Of a DNA stretch of 64,000 bases, positions 1-41,976 are shown in pieces. The notes beneath the pieces are model-generated. The model had not been told where the DNA came from. It searched no databases and worked only from the letters and a program-made list of their open reading frames with translations. How positions within the stretch are numbered: position 1 is the stretch's first letter; every line of letters begins with the position of its first letter. The translations under genes were made by a program, and so were the position numbers. This DNA comes from Cristatella mucedo (taxonomy: Eukaryota; Bryozoa; Phylactolaemata; Cristatellidae), in assembly GCA_009760855.2 (NCBI GenBank), contig WPIO01000007.1, positions 1,110,501 to 1,174,500 of the forward strand, given 5' to 3'.

Positions 1-39
1 GAGGTGGACGGTTAGATGTATTCATTATTTTCGACGGAT

Positions 40-305
40 ACGCAACGACATGACCTCTCCTGCTGCCGACTGTGGCTACTCTTCTCCAGGTGTCCTGAGC
101 TGCTACTTCAATGCTACTCATTACCACAATCGCCCCGCTGACTAAGTTATGCTTCCCATTTCTCTTCGTTGTGCGAAATTAAGTCGGTTGGCTACCGACA
201 GAGTAGAAAAACTCGCTCGGGTTCGAAGTTGGCCATAGAAAACTCTCCTGCGGTACATCTACTTAGTCTTGGTGGCTTTTCCGACTTGCAGGTGGAGCTA
301 CGTTT
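40..305 (+). mobile_element. LINE beta 3' portion
   Basis: CTCCTGCTGCCGACTGTGG, CTGAGCTGCTACTTC, GGTTGGCTACCGACAGAG and GAAAACTCTCCTGCGGTACA are sense-strand versions of bases in the other beta copies. The end is diverged. Confidence 0.65.
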
Positions 306-854
306 ACATTAACATTTATGCAGCAAAATGCAAGTATGAAAATAGCAAAATGCAAGTATGAAACGGAGAACGAGAAGAAGGATATAGTCTGAATTGACTC
401 CTCGTGAGGGACAAGGCGAGATAAAATGGCTTCTCCTAATTGTCGCTCATGACAAGTGTGGGCTGTTGAAGCTCGGACTCGATAAGGAGGTGACGAAAGA
501 CCTCCCTAATGTTCTTCCAACCTCGAAGTACTACTGCCGTATCTGCATCCGGATATTGTCCTGTGGCCAGAACCCATAAAAACCTTATTCCTTTTTAGCT
601 GACTGGGCCTTGGGAGGAAAACGGCGGTGGCACTCGAAAAAAAGATTAGTCACTACGAGCACTTGGCTGACTAGTGCAGGAGAAAGAGTTGGAGATGTGA
701 ACTAGTATTTGCTGTGGAAGTTGGCGTTCGATGGAATGTGGATAATAATAATAATACTTGTGTACAGCGTTCTCGGAGAACTTAATCTTGTTATAGGAAC
801 TTAACAGATGCGGTAAAGAAAGCTCGGTTAGTACGCTCGGTTCTAGAAGGCTCG
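306..854. other. Gene-free: nothing recognised
   Basis: Contains short ORFs (394-579, 646-873 reversed) without recognisable motifs and a duplicated AAAATGCAAGTATGAAA word near 325-362. Confidence 0.5.
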
Positions 855-1030
855 GTGAGCCGTGATGGCACACTAGGTAAGGCGGTTGCTTTCATGACCT
901 CGGTCCCGAGGTCGTGGGTTCGATTCCTACGGTGGGTGATCCTTTATCGCCACTGCAAGCGGTGGTGATAGCCGTAAAGGCTCTTCTGTCGCTATACAAA
1001 AGGAGGCTGTTTAAGCTGCTAGGATAGGAT
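855..1030 (+). mobile_element. SINE-2 (tRNA-derived) copy
   Basis: Weak A box TGGCACACTAGGTAAGG and perfect B box GGTTCGATTCC (917-927). A shared body (GCGGTGGTGATAGCCGTAAA) and 3' end (AGGAGGCTGTTTAAGCTGCT) follow. Seven or so copies occur in the window. Confidence 0.8.
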
Positions 1031-1864
1031 GAACTGAACAGCGACCCTGCCGGGATTGGCCAATCAAGATCAAGATAGAAGGGGCGTTCCTCCTATGGAG
1101 GCTAGCGGTTCTCTATCCTTACGGTACCTTTGCAGTACATGAATTTCGCGAATGCAAGCAACTCTCTGTAGGAATTCCGATTTTCGGAGATAACCCCCAA
1201 AAATCAATAGGAGCTCGTACTAACTTATTGAAAGCTCTAACTATTTTTTTCACAAACGTTGTTTTCTGAACTTTAAATAATCAAACACAAATTCTGAGCG
1301 CTGGTTGTAGGGAGGATTTAGAAAAATCTATATGTGCATCAGGCTGTGTTCAGATCTCAGTCTGAGAGCAATCCACGCCAGTCGCCGGATTTCTGTCCAG
1401 CTTTGTGATAATGCGCATGTTATAATGCCCTGGGTGATAAGGAGAAAACGTGGGGACCAATGGTCAAATCAACTTCAATCAGGTCAAATCAGACGCGTGT
1501 TATCGGTAAGCAATCATGCAGCGTTCATCAAATTAGCCTCAGCATGGTTTACAATCAGTCAGAGTTTATGGTAAGATTTTAAGATAATCCCGGGGAGTGT
1601 CCTCTGCCTTGCCTGCCATTCACTTTTAGGTACCTTCAATCTCTTGCTTCGGCCAACCTATCTGAAATAGTCTCTAATCAGGCTTCGCACCGCGCCATTC
1701 AAGCCGCTAATCAATGCCTAAAATTTCCCTTCAGTTCATTTTCTCCCAAAGCGTGGAACTCTCTCTCCCGACTCATATCACTACATCCCATGAGTAGCCA
1801 AAATTTAAAATGGGACAAAAATATATCCGTTCCACGGAGTATTTGCTTAGTCCGTCGGAATTGT
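1031..1864. other. Gene-free: nothing recognised
   Basis: A/T-rich stretch between SINE-2 and LINE beta. The ORF at 1332-1574 shows no domain. Confidence 0.5.
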
Positions 1865-2560
1865 CCTTCGTTTCCTTGTGTAATGTAATGTAATGTATCT
1901 CCGTCTGTAACTCCAAAAAGCCATAAAGACAAAGTGGATGTTACGCAAGAGTGTTTTGTATAGCGCGCTCACAGCCTAAGCGGCTTTCGGTACGCATTCG
2001 GTAGCCAACAGATTTCATCTCACGAAACAAAGAGAAAGTGGGAAGCATGGCAGAGTCACGAGAGCAGTTGAGGTAGTGAGTAGCACTAAAGTAGCAGCTC
2101 AGAACCGCTGAAAAGGATGTGCCATAGTCGGCAGTAGGAGAGTAGTTGTCGTTGCGTAAGAGTTGTGGAAGCGAGTTCAACAGTCTAGGACCTGCAGAGC
2201 TTAAGCTTCTGTCGCCAACTGTCTTTAAGCGGAGGAATGGGACAGCTAATTTATTATTATATAAGTAGCAGCTCTGGACCGTGAAAAGGAGGAACGATAG
2301 TTCGCAGTTGCGTAAGAATTGTGGAAGCGAGTTCCGCAGTCTAGCACCGGCAGAGCAAAAGCTTCTGTCGCCAAAGGTCTTTAGGCGGAAGAATTTAGCA
2401 GCTAATTTATTGTCCATACAGGACCTGAGGGCCCAAAGAGGCTGAAACTGGTGCAGCAGTTCAGCTAGATACAAAGGAGCCAAGCCGTGGCGGGCCTTGT
2501 GGGCCAGCGTAAGAACTTTGCTCTGTATCCGGGATCAACCGGTAGCCATCCTAGCTCTTT
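1865..2560 (-). mobile_element. LINE beta 3' portion with internal duplication
   Basis: Read on the - strand, the frame 2483-1941 holds FRLKTFGDRSFCSAGARLRN then FLRLKTVGDRSLSSAGPRLL, i.e. the same LINE C-terminal block twice. It ends ...REMKSVGYRMRTESRLG. The 3' UTR ends in TGTAATGTAATGTAATGTAT (ATTAC repeats on the sense strand). The repeated segment is about 2090-2265 against 2266-2430. Confidence 0.75.
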
Positions 2561-2592
2561 TAGAAAATTTATAGCAACGATGACGTTAATTT

Positions 2593-2735
2593 TTATGAGG
2601 AAAAATAATACAGTTCATTTGTATGCAGCCCTAAGAGAACTTGGTCACTTCACATATGCCACGGAACTCGAACTCAAGACCTCGGTCGGCAAGCACTTTA
2701 ACCACTTGCCCAAACCAGCGCAGCAAATTTTTTAT
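2593..2735 (-). mobile_element. SINE-1 copy
   Basis: Reversed: GCTGGTTTGGGCAAGTGGTT head, B box region GAGTTCGAGTTCC, tail CATATGTGAAGTGAC and CTCTTAGGGCTGCATACAAA. Confidence 0.75.
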
Positions 2736-3684
2736 GTAAGCTGGTACTGGTTATAAGCTAGACAGCCCCTTACTGATTTGCCTAAGTAATTTGGAGCTTT
2801 AAAGTGCAGAAATAGACATGCAACCGAGCCTGTTCTGCATTGGTGGACATTTTACCCAAGCTGTGTGCTTGTGGTTCACTTCTTCTCGTTAGAGCAATCG
2901 TCTGCCTCTGCATGCTGGCAACTTTGTAAACCAGTCCGGTTATTAATCGTCTGCCTCTGCCGAAAGGTGCTTGATGATGCTTGTCACACATGTATCACGT
3001 GCTCAATTTGGAGTGCCCATCCGAAGGAAAAATAAGTCAGCAGTTCAACCTGGCCTAGTCATGAAGAGACATTTGATGGTCAGGCATGTGAGGCTATCTC
3101 AGATGCCATTACCAACGCCTCGAAAGTAAAGTGAGAGCAAGTTTCCAGCAAGCTTGTTAGTGCAATACAATAGTGGCCATTGGGGGAATGGGAGGGCTGA
3201 TGGTGTTGGGGAGGGGCAGCAGAAAAAAAGTTGTGCATCCGGTTTTGGACGGGAACCTGGAGTGACTTACGACATTAAACTGCCGGCTATCGCATGCTAA
3301 TCAGTCCACGAACTAAGCCTGCTAGGCTGCTCACCTTAATTGAACTTGCACTTCAAGTGAATTTAATTTAGATTTAATATAATTTAAATTAATCTAATCT
3401 TCACCTCACTTTAATTGAAAGCCTGTTCAGCCTTCGAGAGAGAAAAAGAGGATTCGCTGACCTATCGACTGCTGTAGTGCTTTGTTCAGGCTGTTGAGCA
3501 CACCTGCATCACGAGCTCTGCCATCTAAGACTAACACCGTGTCAATACCGATGCCTTGTCGCCGTGTCGTTTGCGAAGTTTCTGCACAGCCATTGCAGGG
3601 TCTGTACGGTTGCAACTATGGCCTAAGGATCTTAGTTGACTGATGTGTTGACAGCGAAGAAGTCTCCCGGTTGGTCATTCTAAG

Positions 3685-3800
<116 letters not shown>

Positions 3801-4387
3801 CACTCGGACGTATTTGCATGCTGTCTGTTTGCTACAGCAAGCAGAGCTGCTGCTTCTGTCGATTGCAAATTGACTTGGAAGTGGCATCCTTAGGCCACAG
3901 GGTGCAGCCACGACCTGGTGCCGGTTGTCTATTTACGGCACCCGGAGCAGGGCTTGGCGTGTGCTAATTGAAGAGCCGACCGGGCTGTGGTTGCATGCAG
4001 CCGGTTAATCAGTAACGATAGTCTTGGTCAGCTGTCAGTCAGCTCGAGGCAACGGTCAACCGTTCAGCAAGGCCTGCTGCCCCCTTCCTAAGGCCAGCTC
4101 GCAAGTCAGCGAAGCAACTACAGCCTTTGAGGCTGCTCTTGAGTCCAATGTTGTCCCCAACCGGAAGTTTGCCCCGGGACCAATCATGCTATTATTACTT
4201 CACCACAAGGTGAAGTGACGATTGGCCGGCGACTTGGATCCACCGGTTGCTGTCTCTGCTTGTCTACCGTGAGGTTAATGTAAACTCTACTCAGAACTCG
4301 TCGACGAAGGGACGGTGACAGTAGCTGCAGCAGTCAGAGGCAGCTGCGATCACACAGCCGCCCTTAGTAGGCCACTTGATCAGCTTG

Positions 4388-4520
4388 GATGCAATGTAAT
4401 GTTTCTCTGTCAGCAACTCCACAAAGTCATAAGGACCATGTGGGTGTTACGCAGGAGAGTTTTGTATAGCGCACTCACAGCCTAAGCGGCTTTCGGTACG
4501 CATTCGGTAGCCAACAGAAT
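4388..4520 (-). mobile_element. LINE beta 3' tail
   Basis: AATGTAATGTTTCTCTGTCA, then GTTACGCAGGAGAGTTTTGT and AAGCGGCTTTCGGTACGCAT. Confidence 0.75.
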
Positions 4521-5381
4521 GGATGCAGACCAAGCTTCGAACTTCAGTGGGGGCCCGGCTGGGCTGTTCTCACAGTCAGAGGTGAATGCAGCTAGCAAGG
4601 TCAGTGCAGCACAGGGCATCTTTGAAGCTCATGATGGAGTCGCCTGTAGGGGCTCATCAAAGGTCGGATCGGCTGGTGCGGAAGCACGGGGGGGGGGAGG
4701 CAGGTGCACACCACCAGCCGAGAGGGTTCATGCATAAGGCAAACGTCGACGCTCGCATGCAGCTGGTTCGTCCACTTGTGGTCAGGCTGACCGTGTCCTT
4801 CGTGAGCTGAAGTGGCCCATTCATTGGCACCACCATCGCGAGAGGCAGACAACGCGAAATCGTCAGGCACGTGCAAGTACTCTCAGTAGCAAGCCCTCTG
4901 CTGCAGCCATGAGCTGATTTGCATTCATTTTCTTGTCGCTACCTGAGGCTGCATCGGCTCAATTAGAACCTTTGATCCTCACTGCCGGCGGACCCACAGA
5001 GGCTGCAGACACAACCACCACTGATCAAATTATCTAGCATATTGCCAGAAAACTGGTCATGGGCATTGGCACCTAGGATCGAAAGCGCTATTGATGCTAC
5101 TAAACAGACCGAAGTCGACCTTATGCCGGCTGCTCGAGGAAGCGAGGCCGCTCACCCGAGTACGAGTGAACGACTCTCGCATCGGCTCTCAACAGCCTTT
5201 TCTCCAACGAGCTGGCAGCATATGCTAAGAGCTACACCAAGCTCACGAAAAAGAAATCCGGCTCAGCAATAGGCAGCCGGGGCCAAGCGGCTATAGCAGA
5301 AGGCAGCCGGTAACTGCTTCCTGCCGTAAATTCGCTCGCGAGAGCCGCCCCCTAATGGGTAAATGAGAGCAGAGCACTTTA

Positions 5382-37427
<32,046 letters not shown>

Positions 37428-38598
37428 TAAAGCTTCTGGACGAAACGTACGCGATCACGAGACTTCGGAGAAATCAACCGAGCTTAAAACTAGATCCATG
37501 GTGGAACGAGTAAATCCATCATCAACTGGACTTGCAAGAGCGCTCATTTGCTGTGCTGAAGTTCACGCCGGCGGTGCCATCCAGCTGCCTATATCGTGCC
37601 CTGCTGTAGATAGCGTGTCCTGCTGTAGATCGCTAACTGAAATTGCACTAGAGCTGTTCGCTGTACTGCACTTTATGATAACTTTTGCAAAACGGCACCA
37701 GGGACGGTCTCGTGTCCAATGCCAGCTGCTGGACGGTTGTGCTCAAGCGGCTCGTCCTTGCCCGTACAGCGGCTGCCAAGCGACCATGTGCACGCTCAAG
37801 CAGTCACTGCTTTAAATTCGACTGCTTCCGTGACCTTGAGACTGCGAAGCTGCATGGAACGCCAGTAGGTGTGCTGGCACTCGATTGAGTGGAGTGCTGT
37901 AGCGGCTTACTTGCTTCGGGTGCAGAGGGCAATTCTCAAGGCGCGACAGACGCGAGTAATCGCCGAATTTAAACTGCTGACGCCGATCGTTCGCGATTGG
38001 ATGGATGAGGAAAGACTGGCGCCGAAAAAATATCATCTATTAACTTAAGACTCGAAACTCCGATGAACCAATTTGAGTTCTTCGAAGCCTTCTCTTAACA
38101 CGCTCTTCATTAAATGTGTCACAAATATAAAGTGGAACTCAAGTGGAGGTTCGATTTCGTCGACGGCAACCACACCACGGTCGCTATTATTGTTCCAATT
38201 GTTCTATTAGTTTCTAGACTGCCACCATGAACTTCATGGAATACTATCCAGCATCCCGTCTACATCACCTGCATGTACCTATTTTCACGACATGCGACAC
38301 TAGTAGCGTCATAGTCATCGAGTGCTTAAACCTTATGTTCCGGAATCGTAGTGGCATTTAGTAAAAAGTTGTAAAGTATTTATAGATACTTTTCCATTCT
38401 TGTCACGCGCTGTCAACATTAACTTTGCTCCTCTTCTAAACTTCCTCTTCCATTGACATGCCATACAATCACAATCAACATTGCCATAGCAAGCGCCAAT
38501 CAACTACGGGTATATATATTAAACCCATAGAGTGCACGAACTTTATTCAGCTGTACTACTGTTGAATAATCCACTTTGGACATGTTATATACAGTTTT
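37428..38598. other. SARM1 3' flank / presumed 3' UTR
   Basis: The out-of-frame ORF 37267-37815 overlaps the terminal exon and is a shadow. No repeats are recognised. Weak ATTAAA signals occur near 38108 and 38512. Confidence 0.4.
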
Positions 38599-38606
38599 CT
38601 TTAAGT
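38599..38606. repeat. Left 8-bp target-site duplication of the SPIN element
   Basis: CTTTAAGT, identical to the copy at 38801-38808; 8 bp is the length expected for hAT insertions. Confidence 0.9.
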
Positions 38607-38800
38607 CAGCGGTCGGTTCTCAACCTGCGGGTCGCAACCCCTTTGGGGTTCGAACGACCCTTTCACTAGGGTCGCGTAAGACCATCGGAAAATATGCATT
38701 TTAGCAATCGCACACAAACGATAATTTTATGGTTGGGGGTCGCCACAACCTGAGGAACTGTATTAAAGGGTCACGGCATTAGGAAGGTTGAGAACCACTG
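38607..38800. mobile_element. SPIN-type hAT miniature element (194 bp)
   Basis: The ends are inverted copies: the left reads CAGCGG..GGTTCTCAACC and the right reads GGTTGAGAACCACTG. Perfect 8-bp target duplications CTTTAAGT flank it at 38599-38606 and 38801-38808. Inner blocks seen here (GGGTCG.AACCCC, CGAACGACCCTTTCAC, AAGACCATCGGAAAA, ACCTGAGGAACTGTATTAAA) are hallmarks of SPACE INVADERS elements, as I recall them. There is no coding capacity. A 4-bp insertion follows CAGCGG at the left end. It lies between the two convergent genes. Confidence 0.9.
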
Positions 38801-38808
38801 CTTTAAGT
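38801..38808. repeat. Right 8-bp target-site duplication of the SPIN element
   Basis: CTTTAAGT, directly after the terminal CACTG of the element. Confidence 0.9.
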
Positions 38809-39989
38809 CGTTCACAATAGATAGGTCTCTGTTCTTTCGTCGATGTGTGAAACGGCGGAATGATACATTTTAAAATCATCATTTTCCCAGGATTCTCTTT
38901 TCGTCTCCAAAAATCCCTCTCTCATCTAGATGCTTACAGCAGTAAGCGCGCACATGCAAGAGTATCTACAATATACAGGCACAGTCACGTGCATTCGTAA
39001 TTTGTTCTTACATTATGCAATCGCGGCTACAGGTATTTACGTGCATACCCCAAAAACTTTGAATTCCATATTTCCAACAAAAAAAATGTTACACGGCTTA
39101 TTGAGCACACGAGTAACCATGAAGAGCTGTTTCCGAAGCAAAAACAAAGTATATTACAATTTTTTACCTTTGAAGAAAAAACTATAAAAATGATTTTGCT
39201 CTGCCATATCAAATATGGATCATCTGAAAACAAAAAATTAGGACTCATCTTAAGCAGTCGCTGAATACTAGATACCAGTGTTCGGCATATGTGTACCTTT
39301 GTGCTCGCAGGGGATTGCATGTATGCATCGGATGCGTTATCGAGGCAGGAGCCATTTCACGGAAGCAGTGCCTCGAATCGCCATTTCTGCGAAAATCTTG
39401 GAATCTATATTCCTGCGTAAGTAGTTGCATCATGGCAATGCTTTCATGTTTACTTCTATTCAAAAAAGTTATTCCAGCTTCCCGACTCTTGCACGCGCTG
39501 CTTGTTGCGTACCTACTTGTAGAAAAGCCATTAAGCCTTTACAGCATATTCTACGGGTGTGCACACGGTCACAAAAACACCTTTTGCATATCGTCTTGCA
39601 AGAGCCAATTCTTCATCCAGGCGCTTTACAACTTACCGACAGAGAAGCAATAACCATGATTTGTGAAGTCAAGCAAGAAATCGCGCTTAAAAGAGAATGC
39701 AAAAGCACACACGAGTATCATGATTATATAAGCATGCTAAAGAACACAAAAAGAAATTTAGAACCTTTGCTTAGCAAGACTCGTGGTTAGTAGAATGCAT
39801 CCGATATTACAAAAGCAAGCAGGCAAATCACAGGGAATGAGAAGCTCACGGAGGGGAACGCTGGGAAAGCTAAGCGGAACAAACGCATCTCCAGCTGAAA
39901 TATAACTTACGCAACGTTCGTTCAGTTGGCGACAGAAGCTCAGAGTTAGTACGCGATATTCAGTGCAAGCGAGCTGAAGGCCGCCGTGT
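38809..39989. other. Intergenic, with an unexplained 122-codon ORF
   Basis: ORF 39425-39790 (+) encodes SYSSFPTLARAACCVPTCRK, then EALKRECK-type charged helices (VKQEIALKRECKSTHEYHDY). The first block vaguely recalls a hAT dimerisation region, but this is not enough for a call. Confidence 0.3.
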
Positions 39990-40450
39990 TGCCAAATGAT
40001 TTCGTCTATGAGTTCGAAGAATGGCTGGGGAATTGGAAGCCCAGGAGTGGTTGGTGCAAGAGTGCACTGTAGAAGCAGGGAGGCCGTAGAGTCAGCGAGG
40101 TGCAAGCCAGTGAGGCACCCTGTGGGGCCAGAGAGAGGCTCTTGAGGACGACTCGATTCTCGACAGGGAGTCAGCGAGACTCGGAGAGAACTGATGTGAT
40201 GCAGCAGCTACGATAATAATGACAGACCGGCCGAGCAGCTGAATTGTTTGCCAGTTGCAGACGATTATAAAAGCATATGCCGGGAGCTCTGAATAAAGAG
40301 AATCGCTACAATCTGGACACGATGCCAAAAGAGCCTCCAATTTTGGTGACATACTCTTGTCTAAGCGTGACTTAATTTTGGCATCTTCCTCAACTGAAAG
40401 CACGCCCAATTGGCTGTGTTGGCAATGCGATCATCCAATGATAAGTCAAT
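39990..40450 (-). mobile_element. LINE fragment between the two genes
   Basis: The reversed frame 40092-40409 reads AKIKSRLDKSMSPKLEALLA, then a RSVIIIVAAASHQFSPSLAD stretch. It resembles the IAKIRACLDKDTTSKLVHAF region and the following part of LINE alpha but is diverged, with frameshifts. Confidence 0.5.
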
Positions 40451-40519
40451 ATGGAACAGCGTGTATGCAGCACATTCACTCAACTCAATGGAAAAGTACA
40501 TACAGGCATTTTAATCGAA

Positions 40520-40660
40520 CCGATATAATTCATTTATATAGCGCCCCAAGAGAATCTGTATTCAGGTGCTTCACATATGCTTCGGGGCTCGAGCCCACGA
40601 CGTCAGCGAGAACTCAGTCGGGGCGAGCACCTTAACCACTGGACCAAACCAGCTGACACA
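40520..40660 (-). mobile_element. SINE-1 copy
   Basis: Reversed: TGGTCCAGTGGTTAAGGTGC head, GGGCTCGAGCCC B box, tail ending AGCGCC..CAAATGAATTAT-like bases. Confidence 0.8.
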
Positions 40661-41283
40661 AATCTCTTAGTTCCAATACTAAAAACCCTCATCGCCTCTC
40701 ACTAGCTGTCAAAATAATTTGTATTATGAATCACGTTGCCGGAAGTGAGTCAGTAGGCGAATGGCTTATCTTGTAACTGCGCTGAAAAATGTCTTCATTA
40801 ATCGGCACAGTTGAATTTTCAGACTCATATTCCCAACAGACGACCTTCAAGATTGGCACTGCACTATTTCTGCAGTACTGTTTTCCGAGTTCGACGAATG
40901 GTTTCGACGCAATCAGTGCTGCCTCGAAGTCTAGAAACTGAGGTAGCTGGTCTTGAATGTCTTTCTTTGCACCGTTACAGCTCTGCCTCGATCATTATCA
41001 AGCAGACGTGATATCACACTGATACTAATCCGATCCGTTGAGCAATCCCATCCCTCATCCTCTTGAGATAAGCGAATTGTAGATGCAGAGGGCGAGATTA
41101 ATGTCACCATAATAAATATAGTATTTGCTGAACGGTCCGACATTTCCTTTTTATTGACTATTCAGCTGAAACACTGAGATTCACAATGCAATACGAAGTG
41201 CATAACACATAAGCAAAACTCTATAGCATTTCAGATATATCTGATATTTCATTGATATTTTCATTTCAGATATATCAGATATA

Positions 41284-41285
<2 letters not shown>

Positions 41286-41318
<33 letters not shown>

Positions 41319-41320
41319 TA
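41286..41320. repeat. (TA)n microsatellite
   Basis: About 15 TA units preceded by repeated TTTCAGATATATC words (41230-41285). Confidence 0.9.
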
Positions 41321-41836
41321 GTAGTTTCTTACAGAGCATAATGTTAATGACAGCCTGACGAAGGTCCTCAATTATCATTTATTTAGCAAAAGAATAATCG
41401 GACACGCGGCTTGATTAGAAACTATGTCTCACTAGAGTCATCAAACAATCAGGTCTCGGAGACTTAGGGTGACCGACCGTGTGCAGGATTACAAATATCG
41501 GAAACACTCAATATGTCGGCTTGACGTTTAGCATTCTGGCATCAACTTGTGCTACGTACTATGGCAACAACGTGTGGCAATATGTTGAGTACAAGTGTAT
41601 GGTCGACGACTTCAACTACATGCAACTGCCAAACAGTAGCGATTGCCTGTGGTAGGAGGAATGGTATTAAACAAACAAGGTATACAAGGTCCTCAGCAAA
41701 GAAAGAATTTCGAACGCCACAAACAAATCGCTGAGAGAATTTTGCATTATGCCTGATCGTTTCACTGGTGACACTCAATTAAAGATTGCACGCTCTTAGC
41801 CGAAGTCCACAGGGAGGCGGGGGTCCAGACGTGGAA

Positions 41837-41976
41837 TCAATCCTTGGAAGTCATTATCTTCAGGTATTGCAAGCTGTTGTATGCTGCTTCCTGTCGGGCT
41901 TTGACGATGGTGAGACCAGTACCAAAGCACACTGCTACAGGTTGAGTGGACAGCTGAACCAAGCACTGGTAATTAC
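41837..41976 (-). CDS. TARBP2: TARBP2-like exon 7 (end of dsRBD3, stop)
   Basis: 140 nt after a TTTTTTTTTTAG acceptor. The peptide NYQCLVQLSTQPVAVCFGTG continues ARQEAAYNSLQYLKIM and TSKD-stop (TGA at 41839-41837), closely matching the CLVELST.P..VC.G...T...AR..AA..ALQYLKIM ending of TARBP2. A possible polyadenylation signal on this strand lies at 41383-41378. Confidence 0.92.

Noticed and set aside
858-945. Functional tRNA gene at the SINE-2 head
   Set aside because: The B box is perfect, but the A box is imperfect, no cloverleaf acceptor stem closes, and the same unit recurs many times with a common body.
41230-41330. CRISPR-like spacing of GATATATC words
   Set aside because: Irregular A/T low-complexity sequence next to a TA run in a eukaryotic genome.
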